From Planctomycetaceae bacterium (GTDB taxonomy: Bacteria > Planctomycetota > Planctomycetia > Planctomycetales > Planctomycetaceae): DNA of 64,000 bases. Of the stretch, positions 19,273-28,579 are shown piece after piece; position 1 is the first letter of the stretch; each line of letters starts with the position of its first letter. Under the pieces are notes generated by a model that was not told where the DNA came from, did not search any database, and saw only the letters and a list, made by a program, of their open reading frames with translations. The stretch lies in contig JAHBXV010000032.1 in assembly GCA_019636285.1 (NCBI GenBank), forward strand, positions 1-64,000, written 5' to 3'. The position numbers and the translations under genes were made by a program.

Positions 19273-20061
19273 TTACCGCAGGAATGTCGAGCGGGCAGCC
19301 AGGGCAGCCGACGGAGCCATCGAGGGGGCGACTCCGATGGCGCTGGTCTCGCGCCGAGGAACGCTGACGGGCGGCGTGGAATCGGAGGTCCGCGGCGGAA
19401 CGGTGATCCACTCTCCCGATGCCGATGGGCTGGGGCTGCTGGGGTGCCCTGTCTCCGGCAGGACCGTGATCCGTGGCGGGATCGCGGCGTGGGGCGCGAA
19501 CGGAACGCCAACGGGAAACCCGTAGGCCAGTCCGCCGGGCTGACAGGTGTTGCAGGGGGCCGAGACGATGGGGACTGGAGCGGGAGCCATCGTGACCACG
19601 GGAACCGTCTCGGTGACATGGCGAACGGTCTGCACGGGCACGACTCGCGTTGACAGTTCGGGAATCCGGCGGACGACCTGGTACGGGACCATCCGAGATT
19701 TCTGCTCGGAAACCATGGTCGTCTGGGCGACCTGCTTGGTGACAGGCTTCGGAACCCAGACCATCTGATAGCCGCCTTCGTCGACCGTCACCTGGCGATA
19801 GGTGGTGACCGGCCGTTGTTCGACATAGCACTCAGCTCGCAGTCGCGTCTCGGCGACGTCGCGAAACGTGGTGACCTGTTCGGTGCGCAGTTCGGTTTGA
19901 ACGACGGGGCGCGTCCGCGTGCAGGTACAGGCCGTGGGAACCTGCTGACATTGCGGGCAGCAATTGTGCGCCCCGTGGGTAAACGGAAGTTGCGCGAATG
20001 TGAGTCCGACGCCGGGGCCGCCGAGCATCGCGATCGCCACCAGGATTCCCCGTGCATTCAT
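19273..20061 (-). CDS. Secreted YTV-like planctomycete protein
   Basis: 262 residues with a signal peptide (MNARGILVAIAMLGGPGVGL). The mature part starts with a cysteine cluster (NCCPQCQQVPTACTC), then repeated Tyr/Val/Thr segments such as RPVTTYRQVTVDEGGY, KPVTKQVAQTTMV, MVPYQVVRRIPE, and a proline/serine-rich end. The repeats resemble the YTV motifs of planctomycete cell-wall proteins and the larger protein encoded at 32392-33777. Likely a structural envelope protein; no enzyme motif is seen. The start is chosen at the signal peptide. Confidence 0.7.
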   Translation of the reverse strand: MNARGILVAIAMLGGPGVGLTFAQLPFTHGAHNCCPQCQQVPTACTCTRTRPVVQTELRTEQVTTFRDVAETRLRAECYVEQRPVTTYRQVTVDEGGYQMVWVPKPVTKQVAQTTMVSEQKSRMVPYQVVRRIPELSTRVVPVQTVRHVTETVPVVTMAPAPVPIVSAPCNTCQPGGLAYGFPVGVPFAPHAAIPPRITVLPETGHPSSPSPSASGEWITVPPRTSDSTPPVSVPRRETSAIGVAPSMAPSAALAARSTFLR

Positions 20062-20209
20062 CGTGACAACCTTTCCGGATGGCGCTTCGGCAATTCCCGC
20101 CGAATACTGATCGATCGGCAATGACGGCCCGTCGTCAGAATCGTCACAATCAACAAAGTCGCTCCAAGAAATTCACGGAGGTCATTGGAAATCCCAACGT
20201 GATTCCAGC

Positions 20210-20251
20210 AAAAAAAAGACGCGGCCCGAGGTGATTGCCACCTCGGGCCGC
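20210..20251 (-). terminator. Terminator downstream of the first amt gene
   Basis: A perfect 13-bp stem GCGGCCCGAGGTG/CACCTCGGGCCGC with a five-base loop is followed on the minus strand by a run of T residues. It closes the ammonium-transporter transcript. Confidence 0.88.
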
Positions 20252-20302
20252 GCGGCGTTTTCAACGGCTGGCTAGCCCAGCATGTTTCCGGCGAGAATCG
20301 AC

Positions 20303-21712
20303 TTAGGCCTGATCGACGCCGTAGCAAGACATACCGTGCTCCACGACATCAAGGCCGCGCATTTCTTCTTCCGGCGAGACCCGCAGAAGCCCGACCGCCT
20401 TCAGGATCATGAACAGAATGAACATGGTCACGAAAGAGAAGACTGGAATGGCAATCGAGCCAATGATCTGGGCCTGCATCGGGTGACCGCCAAAAATGCC
20501 AGTCGCCAGGCCGCCCCAGACGCCGCACACGCCGTGAACCGGGAACGCCCCAACCGGGTCGTCGATCTTCAGTTTGTCGAGTGCGACGACGGCCAGCACG
20601 ACCAGAACCCCGGCCACCACCCCAATGATGATGGCTTCCTTGTTGGTGACCGAATCGCAGTTCGCGGTAATTCCCACGAGGCCGGCGAGGATGCCGTTAA
20701 GGGCCATCGTCAGGTCCGGTTTACCAAACAGTCCCCAACTCACGATCATCCCGAGCAGGCCACCGGCGGCAGCCGCCAGCGTGGTGTTGGTAGCGATGAG
20801 CATGACAACGTCGGTATTGGATTGTCCGACGAATGCCAACTGGCTGCCGGGATTAAAGCCGTACCAGCCGAAGAGTAGAATGAAGACGCCCAAAGTCGCA
20901 TACGCGAGGTTGTGACCGGGAATCGGAACCGACTTGCCTTCAGCATTGTAGCGACCGATACGCGGTCCCAAGGCAATCGCGCCGGCGAGTCCGGCGAAGC
21001 CGCCACACGCATGCACGACAATCGAGCCCGCGAAGTCGTAGAAGTCCATGGCACCGAGCCAGCCCCCGCCCCACTTCCACATCCCGCCGATCGGGTAGAT
21101 GAAGCCGGTCAGCGCGATCGTGTAGACGAGGTAGCCCACAAACTTCATACGACCAGCAACGCAACCAGAGACGATCGTTGCGGCGGTCGCGCAGAAGACG
21201 GCCTGAAACAGGAAGTCAACCTGCGGGTTCAATACTCCGGGGCCCGCATTGGTCACGGGGGCTTCAAAGCTGGGCTGGGTAAAGCCAAAGTACTTGCCAG
21301 CATACGCATCGCCGGGATACATCAGGCCGTAACCGATGAAGTAGAACATCATGACTCCCAGGCAGAAGTCGATGGTGTTCTTGAACAGAACGTTCGTGGC
21401 GTGCTTGGCCTGGACGAGGCCGGCTTCCACCATGGCGAAACCGGCCTGCATCAGCAGGACCAGCACGGCGCAGATAAACAGCAGTAGATTGTCGACCGCA
21501 TAGCCGACCATCGCGGCATCAAGGGGGGCTTCCTCAGCGGCCGGTGCCTCCGCAGCGGGCGACTCCTCCGCGACCATTTCGCCTTCGGCTTCCACCTCGA
21601 CAGCGGCTGCCGGTTCCGCCGGGGCTGCCGCGTCCTGGGCATGGAGCCCGCCCAGAGGAACGAGAGCCAGCGCGGCTCCCAGAATCATGGTCGTGAGTGT
21701 CAATCCCCGCAT
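20303..21712 (-). CDS. amt: Ammonium transporter (Amt family)
   Basis: 469 residues. A signal peptide (MRGLTLTTMILGAALALVPL) and an acidic Ala/Glu/Pro segment of about 40 residues precede the membrane domain of about eleven helices. Amt signatures include the twin histidines in DFAGSIVVHACGGFAGL and DDPVGAFPVHGVCGVWGG, plus GWYGFNPGSQL. It moves ammonium/ammonia across the inner membrane. GGAAAGGGATCGG precedes the ATG. It follows a second amt gene by 231 bases; no glnB/glnK is nearby, so PII control would act from elsewhere. Confidence 0.94.
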   Translation of the reverse strand: MRGLTLTTMILGAALALVPLGGLHAQDAAAPAEPAAAVEVEAEGEMVAEESPAAEAPAAEEAPLDAAMVGYAVDNLLLFICAVLVLLMQAGFAMVEAGLVQAKHATNVLFKNTIDFCLGVMMFYFIGYGLMYPGDAYAGKYFGFTQPSFEAPVTNAGPGVLNPQVDFLFQAVFCATAATIVSGCVAGRMKFVGYLVYTIALTGFIYPIGGMWKWGGGWLGAMDFYDFAGSIVVHACGGFAGLAGAIALGPRIGRYNAEGKSVPIPGHNLAYATLGVFILLFGWYGFNPGSQLAFVGQSNTDVVMLIATNTTLAAAAGGLLGMIVSWGLFGKPDLTMALNGILAGLVGITANCDSVTNKEAIIIGVVAGVLVVLAVVALDKLKIDDPVGAFPVHGVCGVWGGLATGIFGGHPMQAQIIGSIAIPVFSFVTMFILFMILKAVGLLRVSPEEEMRGLDVVEHGMSCYGVDQA

Positions 21713-21788
21713 TGAACCGATCCCTTTCCAAATGAAAGAATGCCCTGAACTCTGCCGCGCCGGCCCAATAACCGGCTCGGATGGTGTC

Positions 21789-21813
21789 CAGGAGTCGGGA
21801 CGTCCGACTCCTG
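21789..21813. repeat. Perfect palindrome between the two amt genes
   Basis: CAGGAGTCGG and CCGACTCCTG are perfect inverted repeats around a five-base loop. There is no T run on either side, so an ordinary terminator is unlikely. It may be an operator, an RNA-processing hairpin or an attenuator between the transporter genes. Confidence 0.55.
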
Positions 21814-21943
21814 AATCCGACGAAACCGGCGACCCGGCTCCGGGAGGGTTGCGTTCACAACGATCCCGGATTCCGGCAGGCCGATTCCGTCGGTTCCACC
21901 CGTGAACGACGGCAAATCATCAACATCGTTTGAACTGCATGAG

Positions 21944-23425
21944 CTATCGCGACTGCATGACAAAGCCCGGATAGGCTTCGTTGCCGTGCTCGCCCATGTC
22001 CAGACCGCCGATTTCCTCTTCCGGCGTGACTCGCAACCCGATCGTGAACTTCAGGAGCAACCACGCCACCGTGGAAACGACGACGACGTACGCGCCAACG
22101 GCTCCGATTCCAATTGCCTGAATCACCGTCTGATCGACACCGCCACCGTAGAACAGACCTGCCTTCAGGCCGGCTCCGCGATCGAGATAGCCAGGGAAGG
22201 CGAACAGGCCGACGCAGAGTGTTCCCCAGATCCCATTCACCAGGTGGACCGAAGTCGCACCCACCGGGTCGTCGACCCGTGCGCGGTCGAACGCGATCAC
22301 GCTGAGGACGACGAGGACACCAGCAACCAGACCGATGATGGCCGAGGCCCCGACAGTGACGAACGCACACGGTGCGGTGATGGCAACCAGACCCGCGAGG
22401 CAGCCGTTGAGCGTCATGCCGATGTCCGGCTTGCCGAGCAGGATCCAGGCCGTTGCGGTCGCGGACAGCGTCGCTGCGGCAGCGGCGGTGTTGGTCGTCA
22501 CCGCGACTTCGGCGAGGATCGAACCGTCGCCCACACCCATCGTGCTGCCCGGATTGAATCCGAACCAGCCGAACCACAGCACCAGGCAGCCGATGAAGGC
22601 GGCCGTCATGTTATGGCCGGGAATCGCGTTGACCTTACCATCGGGCGAGTACTTACCAATACGCGGTCCGAGGATGATCGCCCCGGTCAACGCGGCCCAA
22701 CCCCCGACCGAGTGAACCACGGTCGATCCGGCAAAATCGAACATCCCTTTGCCCGCGAGCCAGCCACCACCCCAGATCCAGTGGCCGGTGATCGGGTAGA
22801 TGGCGACGGCCATCACGAAGCTGAAGAGGATGAAGTCGATGTACTTAATGCGTTCGGCGACGGCGCCGGAGACGATCGTCGCGGCGGTTCCGGCGAACAC
22901 GAGTTGGAAGAAGAACTTGGCCCAGAGCGGCACGCCAGCCCAAGAAATCGAGCCGTAGGCACCGGAATAGGCATCACCCATGGCGGGGCTGTTGTCAGTG
23001 CCGCCGACCATGACGATCCCCTCGTTTCCGTAGTAGGGCGTCCCATTCCCAAACATCAGCCCCCAGCCCAAAAGCCAGAAACCGATCGACGTCGCCGCGA
23101 ACACGACAAAGTTCTTGGACAGGATGTTGACCGTGTTTTTGGCTCGGCAGAAGCCGGACTCGACACAGCCAAAGCCCAGATTCATGAAGAACACAAGTAT
23201 GCCGCAGACCATGACCCACAGGGTGTCGAGGCCAACCGTCAGTCTGGCAATGGGGTCGTCAGCCGGAGCCGACACTTCTTCCACCGCCACTTCGGTCGTT
23301 TCCGCGGCAGCGGCCGCCGCTGGTTCAGCGGGCGGGGTCGCCTCCTCTTGTGCAAGGGCTGGAGCCAACCCCAGCGAGCACAACCAACTCAGAGCGAGCG
23401 CCACGAGCACATATGAACGCCGCAT
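21944..23425 (-). CDS. amt: Ammonium transporter (Amt family), second copy
   Basis: 493 residues. Signal peptide (MRRSYVLVALALSWLCSLGL), then an Ala/Glu-rich segment, then the Amt membrane domain. Signatures: GFGCVESGFCRAKN, FDFAGSTVVHSVGGWAALTG, WFGWFGFNPGSTMG and DDPVGATSVHLVNGIWG, with both pore histidines. The C-terminal tail EEEIGGLDMGEHGNEAYP is the conserved Amt regulatory tail. It is only moderately similar to the neighbouring transporter, so an old duplication. The ATG is chosen at the signal peptide and follows AGGAC. A sigma-54-like promoter lies upstream. Confidence 0.94.
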   Translation of the reverse strand: MRRSYVLVALALSWLCSLGLAPALAQEEATPPAEPAAAAAAETTEVAVEEVSAPADDPIARLTVGLDTLWVMVCGILVFFMNLGFGCVESGFCRAKNTVNILSKNFVVFAATSIGFWLLGWGLMFGNGTPYYGNEGIVMVGGTDNSPAMGDAYSGAYGSISWAGVPLWAKFFFQLVFAGTAATIVSGAVAERIKYIDFILFSFVMAVAIYPITGHWIWGGGWLAGKGMFDFAGSTVVHSVGGWAALTGAIILGPRIGKYSPDGKVNAIPGHNMTAAFIGCLVLWFGWFGFNPGSTMGVGDGSILAEVAVTTNTAAAAATLSATATAWILLGKPDIGMTLNGCLAGLVAITAPCAFVTVGASAIIGLVAGVLVVLSVIAFDRARVDDPVGATSVHLVNGIWGTLCVGLFAFPGYLDRGAGLKAGLFYGGGVDQTVIQAIGIGAVGAYVVVVSTVAWLLLKFTIGLRVTPEEEIGGLDMGEHGNEAYPGFVMQSR

Positions 23426-23590
23426 AATCTCGGTCCTGTCCTTTCCGCCGTCCCAAATCTTGGAATAGGCAAAACATCCCATGAACGCCGATGCCCCATG
23501 GGTCGCGAGGAGATCGCACATGGCGAGGCCGCGCCCATGGATGTCACCGCCGGCAACACTGCGCGGACCCGGTAACTCGTGCCTGTGAAA

Positions 23591-23606
23591 CGCAACTGTC
23601 GTGCCT
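23591..23606 (-). promoter_or_regulatory. Sigma-54 promoter for amt
   Basis: On the minus strand the sequence AGGCACGACAGTTGCG matches the -24/-12 consensus TGGCACG-N4-TTGCW except at its two end bases, and it has the exact GG-N10-GC spacing. Transcription would start about 155 bases before the amt start codon. Sigma-54 control of ammonium uptake fits nitrogen regulation by an NtrC-type activator. Confidence 0.7.
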
Positions 23607-23634
23607 CAGCACGCAGGACGATTAGTGAGCTGGG

Positions 23635-23663
23635 CGTAACTCTTTTGTGATAAGTTAGTTACG
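23635..23663. promoter_or_regulatory. Inverted repeat upstream of the sigma-54 promoter
   Basis: CGTAACT and AGTTACG are perfect inverted repeats 15 bases apart, about 30-60 bases upstream of the -24 element. It may be an activator site; it does not match the enteric NtrC consensus. Confidence 0.4.
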
Positions 23664-23987
23664 GGAGATGCTTCCCATGCGGGGAACCGCTGCTTGGCGA
23701 TTCGTGCGCGCAATGGTCGCAGTTGTGCTGCCGATGCGGGCACATCTGGGGAATGGACGCTCCTGCATCCTGACTGCATGGGAGGTTTGTTGCGATTAGG
23801 GCGTCTGAAGGGCTGGGGAAGACTCAGCCAGTTCTCCGGAGCGAACGGATCTGCACGCTCTCGGACATTCGTCGCCTGCCGGGTGGGCAGCGTCTCCCCA
23901 CCTCAGATAACCGCTGCTAGCCAGTCAGGCATTGTCCCACGCGGAAAGCAAAAGCGTTTCACGCATCGATCAGCCAAGGACAGGGGA

Positions 23988-25139
23988 CTAAGTTCCAGTC
24001 GGCGACGGCTCGGAAGGATTCGCGGGTGCAGCGTCCGGCGTCGCGGGAACTTCTCCGTCTTTGCTTTCGGGCTCCGTCGGTGAGGGAGTCTTGGGAGCGG
24101 TCTCCTCGGTAGCCTGGGGTGTCGTGGCCTCGGGCTCGACGACAGTGACGTCATATTCGATGTCGATCGCCATGGAGCCCGGATCATTCGTTGGCAGGCC
24201 CACGATTCGGAATTGGGTCGTCCCCACCGGCAACACGAAGACGAGAGACCGCTCAGTGTCCTGGTAGACACAAGGAAAGAGCGTGCTGTCGACAGCCGCC
24301 ATGACGTGATGGCCAAATCCGCCTTGAAGCGCTGTCAGCCCGAGACGGTCCCGGAAACGGGACAGGTCACGGGTCGTTTCGTCGCCGTTCAGGACGGCCT
24401 CCCGAAAATCGTTGGCCGCCGCCGTCTCGACGCGCGCGCGTGCCTGCTCAAGTTTTGCTCGGTGGGTCTCCACGTAGCGTTGGATGGCAACTTCCCGCGA
24501 CAGGTCGACACGAAACAACCGGGCAGCGGTCCCGGCCTCGACGAAGACAGTCATTCCTTTGGGGCCGCCGCGGAATTCCACCCGCATCAGGCCGCTGCGG
24601 AGACTGAGAGGCTCGGCCGTTAATTTGTCGAGCAGCGTTTTGGTGGCTTCCTCTTCCCCAAAGCGGCTGGCCGGAATCTCGGTCGAAAACAGTTCGCCGC
24701 TTGGGAGGGGGGTCGCAGTCAACTCGCCGCGCAGCGGCAATCGTGCCGCGAATGGCGAAGTCCACCAGATGACCACGCTGGCGAAGGCCAGCAGGGCGAC
24801 CACCGGGACAATCCAGACCAGACGATTCTTGCGCTGGCGGCGTCGAACGCGACTGGCGACTGAAGCGATTGGAACCGGTCGCGCGGCATTCATGACGGGA
24901 AATTGACCCAAACCGTCGACTCCGCCGGATTCGGGAGTTGGCTCGGGTGGCGATGGCTCGGGCTCGGCGACCGACTCAGCGGCGGGCGGAATGGGGGAAG
25001 GTGCCTCGGTCGACTGTCGCGTCGGATTCGGTACCAGCAACCGCGTGGAACATTTGGGGCATCTGCCCATCTTGCCGGCCGCCGAGTCGGGAACTCTGAC
25101 GGCAACGGTGCAGTAGGGGCAGGAGAATTCGATCGCCAT
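23988..25139 (-). CDS. MJ0042-type zinc-finger membrane protein
   Basis: 383 residues. The N-terminus carries a CPYC (7-10) and CPKC (27-30) pair of the MJ0042 zinc-ribbon type common in planctomycetes. A Pro/Glu-rich linker, a basic patch and one membrane helix (about 107-126) follow. The rest is an outer soluble domain with mixed alpha/beta composition and a Pro/Glu/Ser-rich tail. It has no enzyme motif I recognise. Topology suggests a cytoplasmic zinc ribbon and an exported domain. It is preceded by the flagellin on the same strand, after its terminator. Confidence 0.6.
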   Translation of the reverse strand: MAIEFSCPYCTVAVRVPDSAAGKMGRCPKCSTRLLVPNPTRQSTEAPSPIPPAAESVAEPEPSPPEPTPESGGVDGLGQFPVMNAARPVPIASVASRVRRRQRKNRLVWIVPVVALLAFASVVIWWTSPFAARLPLRGELTATPLPSGELFSTEIPASRFGEEEATKTLLDKLTAEPLSLRSGLMRVEFRGGPKGMTVFVEAGTAARLFRVDLSREVAIQRYVETHRAKLEQARARVETAAANDFREAVLNGDETTRDLSRFRDRLGLTALQGGFGHHVMAAVDSTLFPCVYQDTERSLVFVLPVGTTQFRIVGLPTNDPGSMAIDIEYDVTVVEPEATTPQATEETAPKTPSPTEPESKDGEVPATPDAAPANPSEPSPTGT

Positions 25140-25233
25140 CGCTGGGAGTCTCGTATCGTGGCGGAGGGGGTGGCGCGGGGTGCCACCGCGAGGATTCCGA
25201 CGTTATCCCACCCTTGCGGAGGGGGCTCCGTCA

Positions 25234-25271
25234 AGAAAAAGACCGACCCGGCTCGCGATGAGCCGGGTCGG
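25234..25271 (-). terminator. Terminator of the flagellin gene
   Basis: A perfect 12-bp stem CCGACCCGGCTC/GAGCCGGGTCGG with a five-base loop is followed on the minus strand by TCTTTTTCTTG. It lies about 30 bases after the flagellin stop codon. Confidence 0.87.
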
Positions 25272-25303
25272 CTGTGTTGAAGTCAACTCGTCACGACCGG
25301 CGA

Positions 25304-28300
25304 TTACCGGAGGAGACTCAGAACCTGCTGCGGGGTCTGGTTGGCGATCGACAGAGTCGAAATACCAGCCTGGCTGAGGATCTGGGCCTTCTGGAGCTGC
25401 GCGGTTTCAATCGCGAAGTCGGTATCGATGATCTGGCTGCGGGCTTCGGTGATGTTTTCCAATGCCACGCCAAGGGTGGTGATGTTGGTTTCAATCACGT
25501 TCTGCTGCACGGCACCGAGGCGACCACGCAGGGTCGACACGCGGTTCAGGGCCTGCTCGATGATATCGACGACGTTCGAAGCCGACGCGTTGCCTTCCGC
25601 GACGTCGCGAATCGTCTTGCCGTTGCCAGAGCCGAGTTCGTAAATCTTGCCGCTGATACCACCCAGGCGGGCGGTATTGATGGCTTCGATTCCGATCCCG
25701 ACCTGTCCGGCGGCCGACACTTCCTGGCCGATCTGGAACAACGCCCCGCCGCCGGTGATCGTGATGGTCGCGGTTTCGTTGGCGGTGTTGTTTGCTTCCT
25801 TGAAGCTGATCGAAGCATCTAGGGTGGCGGTCTTGACCGAGGCTTTCAGGCCGTTGCCGAGAGCTTCCTGGCCGTTGATCCGCACTTTGATGTCGGTCCC
25901 GGCGTCTCGCGAAGCCGTGGTCACGCCGTCAGCCAGAGTCGTCGCGAACGAGCCGGACAACACCTTCACTTCGACCATCTGCTTCGACCCATACTCGGCA
26001 CTGGTCAGGACAAGGACATCGTTACCAGAACTGGCGGTCAGGGCCGCCGCGGAACGAGCCGCCACGACACCCGATCCGTCTCCCGACGCCTCGGCACTGA
26101 CCAGGGCACGGGCCGCCGCGGCGCCGGAGCTGCCATCGGTGGCGATGAAGTCGGCCAACTGGTCGGCGGTGGTGGTGATGTTGCCGTTCGCGTCGGTCGC
26201 CAGGCTGACGGTGATGAGGTGATTACCGTTGCCATCCAGTCCAACGGTCACTCCGAGAGCGGAGCTGTTGGCACCCGGATCGGCAAAGACGACATTGATC
26301 GACTTCGTATCGGTACCGCCGGTACGAACGTCCGTGAAGGTCACGTCGTTATTGGCGCCGTTCGATCCGCCCGTCAGCGACTGCGGTCCCTTGGCTTGCA
26401 GGACTCCGCTGCCATCTCCCGAGGCTTCCACGTTGACGAGGGCTCGAGCCGCGACAGCGCCGGCCGTGTTGCTGTTGGCGATGAAGCTCGCGACATCGGC
26501 TGCCGTCGACGTGACATTTCCATTGGCATCCGTCGCCATGTTGACGGTGATAATGTTATTGCCGTCGAGATCCTGCGTGACGCTGACGCCCAGGGCCTGG
26601 TTGGACCCGGCATTGTTGAACTGCACCGAAATGCTGGTATCGAACTCGCCGGTCGAGTCGGTAGCCCGGGCATCGGTGAAGGTCAGGTCGCTGTTGGCGA
26701 GATCGTCGGCACCGGTCAGGTCGGTGCTGGTGAAGGCCTGAACCGTACCACTGCCGTCACCCGAGAATTCCACCTTGTACTGGGCGATATTCGGGTTGGC
26801 GTTGCCTTCGAGCAAAGCCTTGATATCAGCGGCTGTCGAGGTGATGTTGCCGTTGGCGTCCGTGGCGAGGGTCACCGTCAGCGTTCCGCCATCACCGTTG
26901 GCCGAGAAACTCGCGCCGAGTGTCTGGCTGGCACCGCCATTGCTGAGGACGATGGAGAGCGGGTTGGTGAACGTGGCATTCTGGTCGGTCGCCCGGCCGT
27001 CGGTAATGGTGAGCTGGCTGTTGGTCACATTGGACAGGGCGGTCGCGGCGTTCGCCTTGACCACACCCGTTCCGTCGCCAGAAGCTGTCGCCGAGAGCAA
27101 CACGTTGGCGTTGACGTCGTTGGTGATCAGCGTTTCGATGTCGCCGGCCGTGCTCGTCACGTTGCCATTCGCGTCGGTGGCAAGCGTGACCGAGACCGTC
27201 TTGTCGCCGAACTCGTTGGTGTTGACGACCACCCCGGCCACCTGGTTGGCGGCGGCGGCGATGAATTCCACCGCGACGCTGAAGTCGTCTCGCTGGGCGA
27301 GCGGCCGGACATCGGTAAAGGTAATGTCGTTGTTGGTGGTGTCCTGACCGCCGAGCAGCTGAATCGCACCGCCGGTGACACCGTACGTGTCGGAAGCATT
27401 GGCAGCACCATAACCGCCGTTCGCGGTTGCGGTAACCGACACAAGGGCGTTGGCACCGGCGTGGGCAGCGATAGCATTCTGAATGTCGGCGAGGGTCGCG
27501 GTCGAGTTACCGCCGCCGTCGTCGGCCAGTTCGATGGTGATTGTGTAGTCGCCGTTTCCGTCAATCGCCAGCTCGGACACCGACGACGTCGCGTCGCTGC
27601 CATTGCCGTTGATGAGGTTGACGAAAATCTGGCCGCCCAGCGTGGCCGCGTTCCCGGTGGTCGCGGTGGCTCGCTTATCGGTGAAGGTCAACTGCGAGTT
27701 GGTTTCGACGCTGTCGACCTGTGCGAAACCGGCGCGAGCGTTGCGGGAAACGTTGATCGTGCCAGCCGTGGTCAACGCCGCGCTCGCGGGTTGCGTATTG
27801 CCGACATTGAGGCTGCCGGCGGTCGCGTTGGTCACGGTCAGTTCGCCAGGAGCGGAGTTGATGACAGACGCCTTGACGCCGGTCACGTCGCTGATGCCAT
27901 TCACGGCTTCCGCGACGTTCGCCACGCTGCTCTGGGCTCCAAGGAACAGCACCTGGCTGCCCTTCGATCCAGCGACCTGCAACGTCGTGGACGAGGCGAG
28001 CGTGCCGCCCGAATAACGCAGTTCGCCTTTCTGGGCGGCCGCGACAACCGTCGCCTTGACGTCGACCGTCTGGGCGTTGCCGAACAGCGCTTCGTTGATC
28101 TGGAAGTCGCTGATCTTGACGGCGTCGGCCGTTGACGTGGTCGTGGTGAACGCCTTGCTGCCATCGATCAGCTTATCGCCGGCGAACGTCGTGTTCGCGG
28201 AGATACGATTGATGGCCGAGAGGGCGGCGTCAATCTGGAGCTGGTTGGCGTCGATTTCGGCGTCGGACAGAGCGCCGGTGTTCAAACCTTCCTGAACCAG

Positions 28301-28579
28301 ACCGCGAATCTGGTTGAGCAGTCCGCCGATTTCGCCCAGGGCCGAGTCGGCCGTCGAAATTACGTTGTTGGCGCGATTGCTGTTCTTGATCGATTGCTCG
28401 ATCGTGGTGGTTTGCAGTCGCAGCGTTTCGCTGGCGATCAGACCGGAAGGATTGTCCTTGCCGGAGTTGATCTTAAGACCGGTCGACAACCGCTGCAGCG
28501 ACGTGCTGAGCATGTTGTTGGCCTTTTGGACGTTCCGCAACCCGCGGAGCGACTCCACGTTCGTGTTGATTCTCGTCAT
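25304..28579 (-). CDS. Giant flagellin with internal repeats
   Basis: 1091 residues, about twice a normal flagellin. The N-terminal D0/D1 part (MTRINTNVESLRGLRNVQKA, then NRANNVISTADSALGEIGGLL) and the C-terminal part (from about residue 905, ending QILSQAGISTLSIANQTPQQ) are canonical. Between them the surface region holds five repeats of 104-122 residues starting near 295, 417, 521, 630 and 744, each with a TFTDxR motif and a later LATDANGN motif, plus a decayed sixth near 851. The protein is exported by the flagellar type III system. GAAAGG precedes the ATG. csrA lies just upstream. Confidence 0.92.
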   Translation of the reverse strand: MTRINTNVESLRGLRNVQKANNMLSTSLQRLSTGLKINSGKDNPSGLIASETLRLQTTTIEQSIKNSNRANNVISTADSALGEIGGLLNQIRGLVQEGLNTGALSDAEIDANQLQIDAALSAINRISANTTFAGDKLIDGSKAFTTTTSTADAVKISDFQINEALFGNAQTVDVKATVVAAAQKGELRYSGGTLASSTTLQVAGSKGSQVLFLGAQSSVANVAEAVNGISDVTGVKASVINSAPGELTVTNATAGSLNVGNTQPASAALTTAGTINVSRNARAGFAQVDSVETNSQLTFTDKRATATTGNAATLGGQIFVNLINGNGSDATSSVSELAIDGNGDYTITIELADDGGGNSTATLADIQNAIAAHAGANALVSVTATANGGYGAANASDTYGVTGGAIQLLGGQDTTNNDITFTDVRPLAQRDDFSVAVEFIAAAANQVAGVVVNTNEFGDKTVSVTLATDANGNVTSTAGDIETLITNDVNANVLLSATASGDGTGVVKANAATALSNVTNSQLTITDGRATDQNATFTNPLSIVLSNGGASQTLGASFSANGDGGTLTVTLATDANGNITSTAADIKALLEGNANPNIAQYKVEFSGDGSGTVQAFTSTDLTGADDLANSDLTFTDARATDSTGEFDTSISVQFNNAGSNQALGVSVTQDLDGNNIITVNMATDANGNVTSTAADVASFIANSNTAGAVAARALVNVEASGDGSGVLQAKGPQSLTGGSNGANNDVTFTDVRTGGTDTKSINVVFADPGANSSALGVTVGLDGNGNHLITVSLATDANGNITTTADQLADFIATDGSSGAAAARALVSAEASGDGSGVVAARSAAALTASSGNDVLVLTSAEYGSKQMVEVKVLSGSFATTLADGVTTASRDAGTDIKVRINGQEALGNGLKASVKTATLDASISFKEANNTANETATITITGGGALFQIGQEVSAAGQVGIGIEAINTARLGGISGKIYELGSGNGKTIRDVAEGNASASNVVDIIEQALNRVSTLRGRLGAVQQNVIETNITTLGVALENITEARSQIIDTDFAIETAQLQKAQILSQAGISTLSIANQTPQQVLSLLR

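Larger units (their letters stand above)
23426..23987. other. Gap upstream of the second amt gene
   Basis: No convincing gene. The gap holds a sigma-54-like promoter and an inverted repeat, both described separately, and the 5' leader of the transporter. The open frames crossing it have no ribosome site or recognisable product. Confidence 0.6.

Noticed and set aside
23694-24083. Open frame of 129 codons upstream of the second amt gene
   Set aside because: No ribosome site, unusual composition, and overlap with the convergent zinc-ribbon gene.
25647-28135. Long open frames on the strand opposite the flagellin
   Set aside because: They are shadows of the repetitive, high-GC flagellin gene; the protein products have no known motif.
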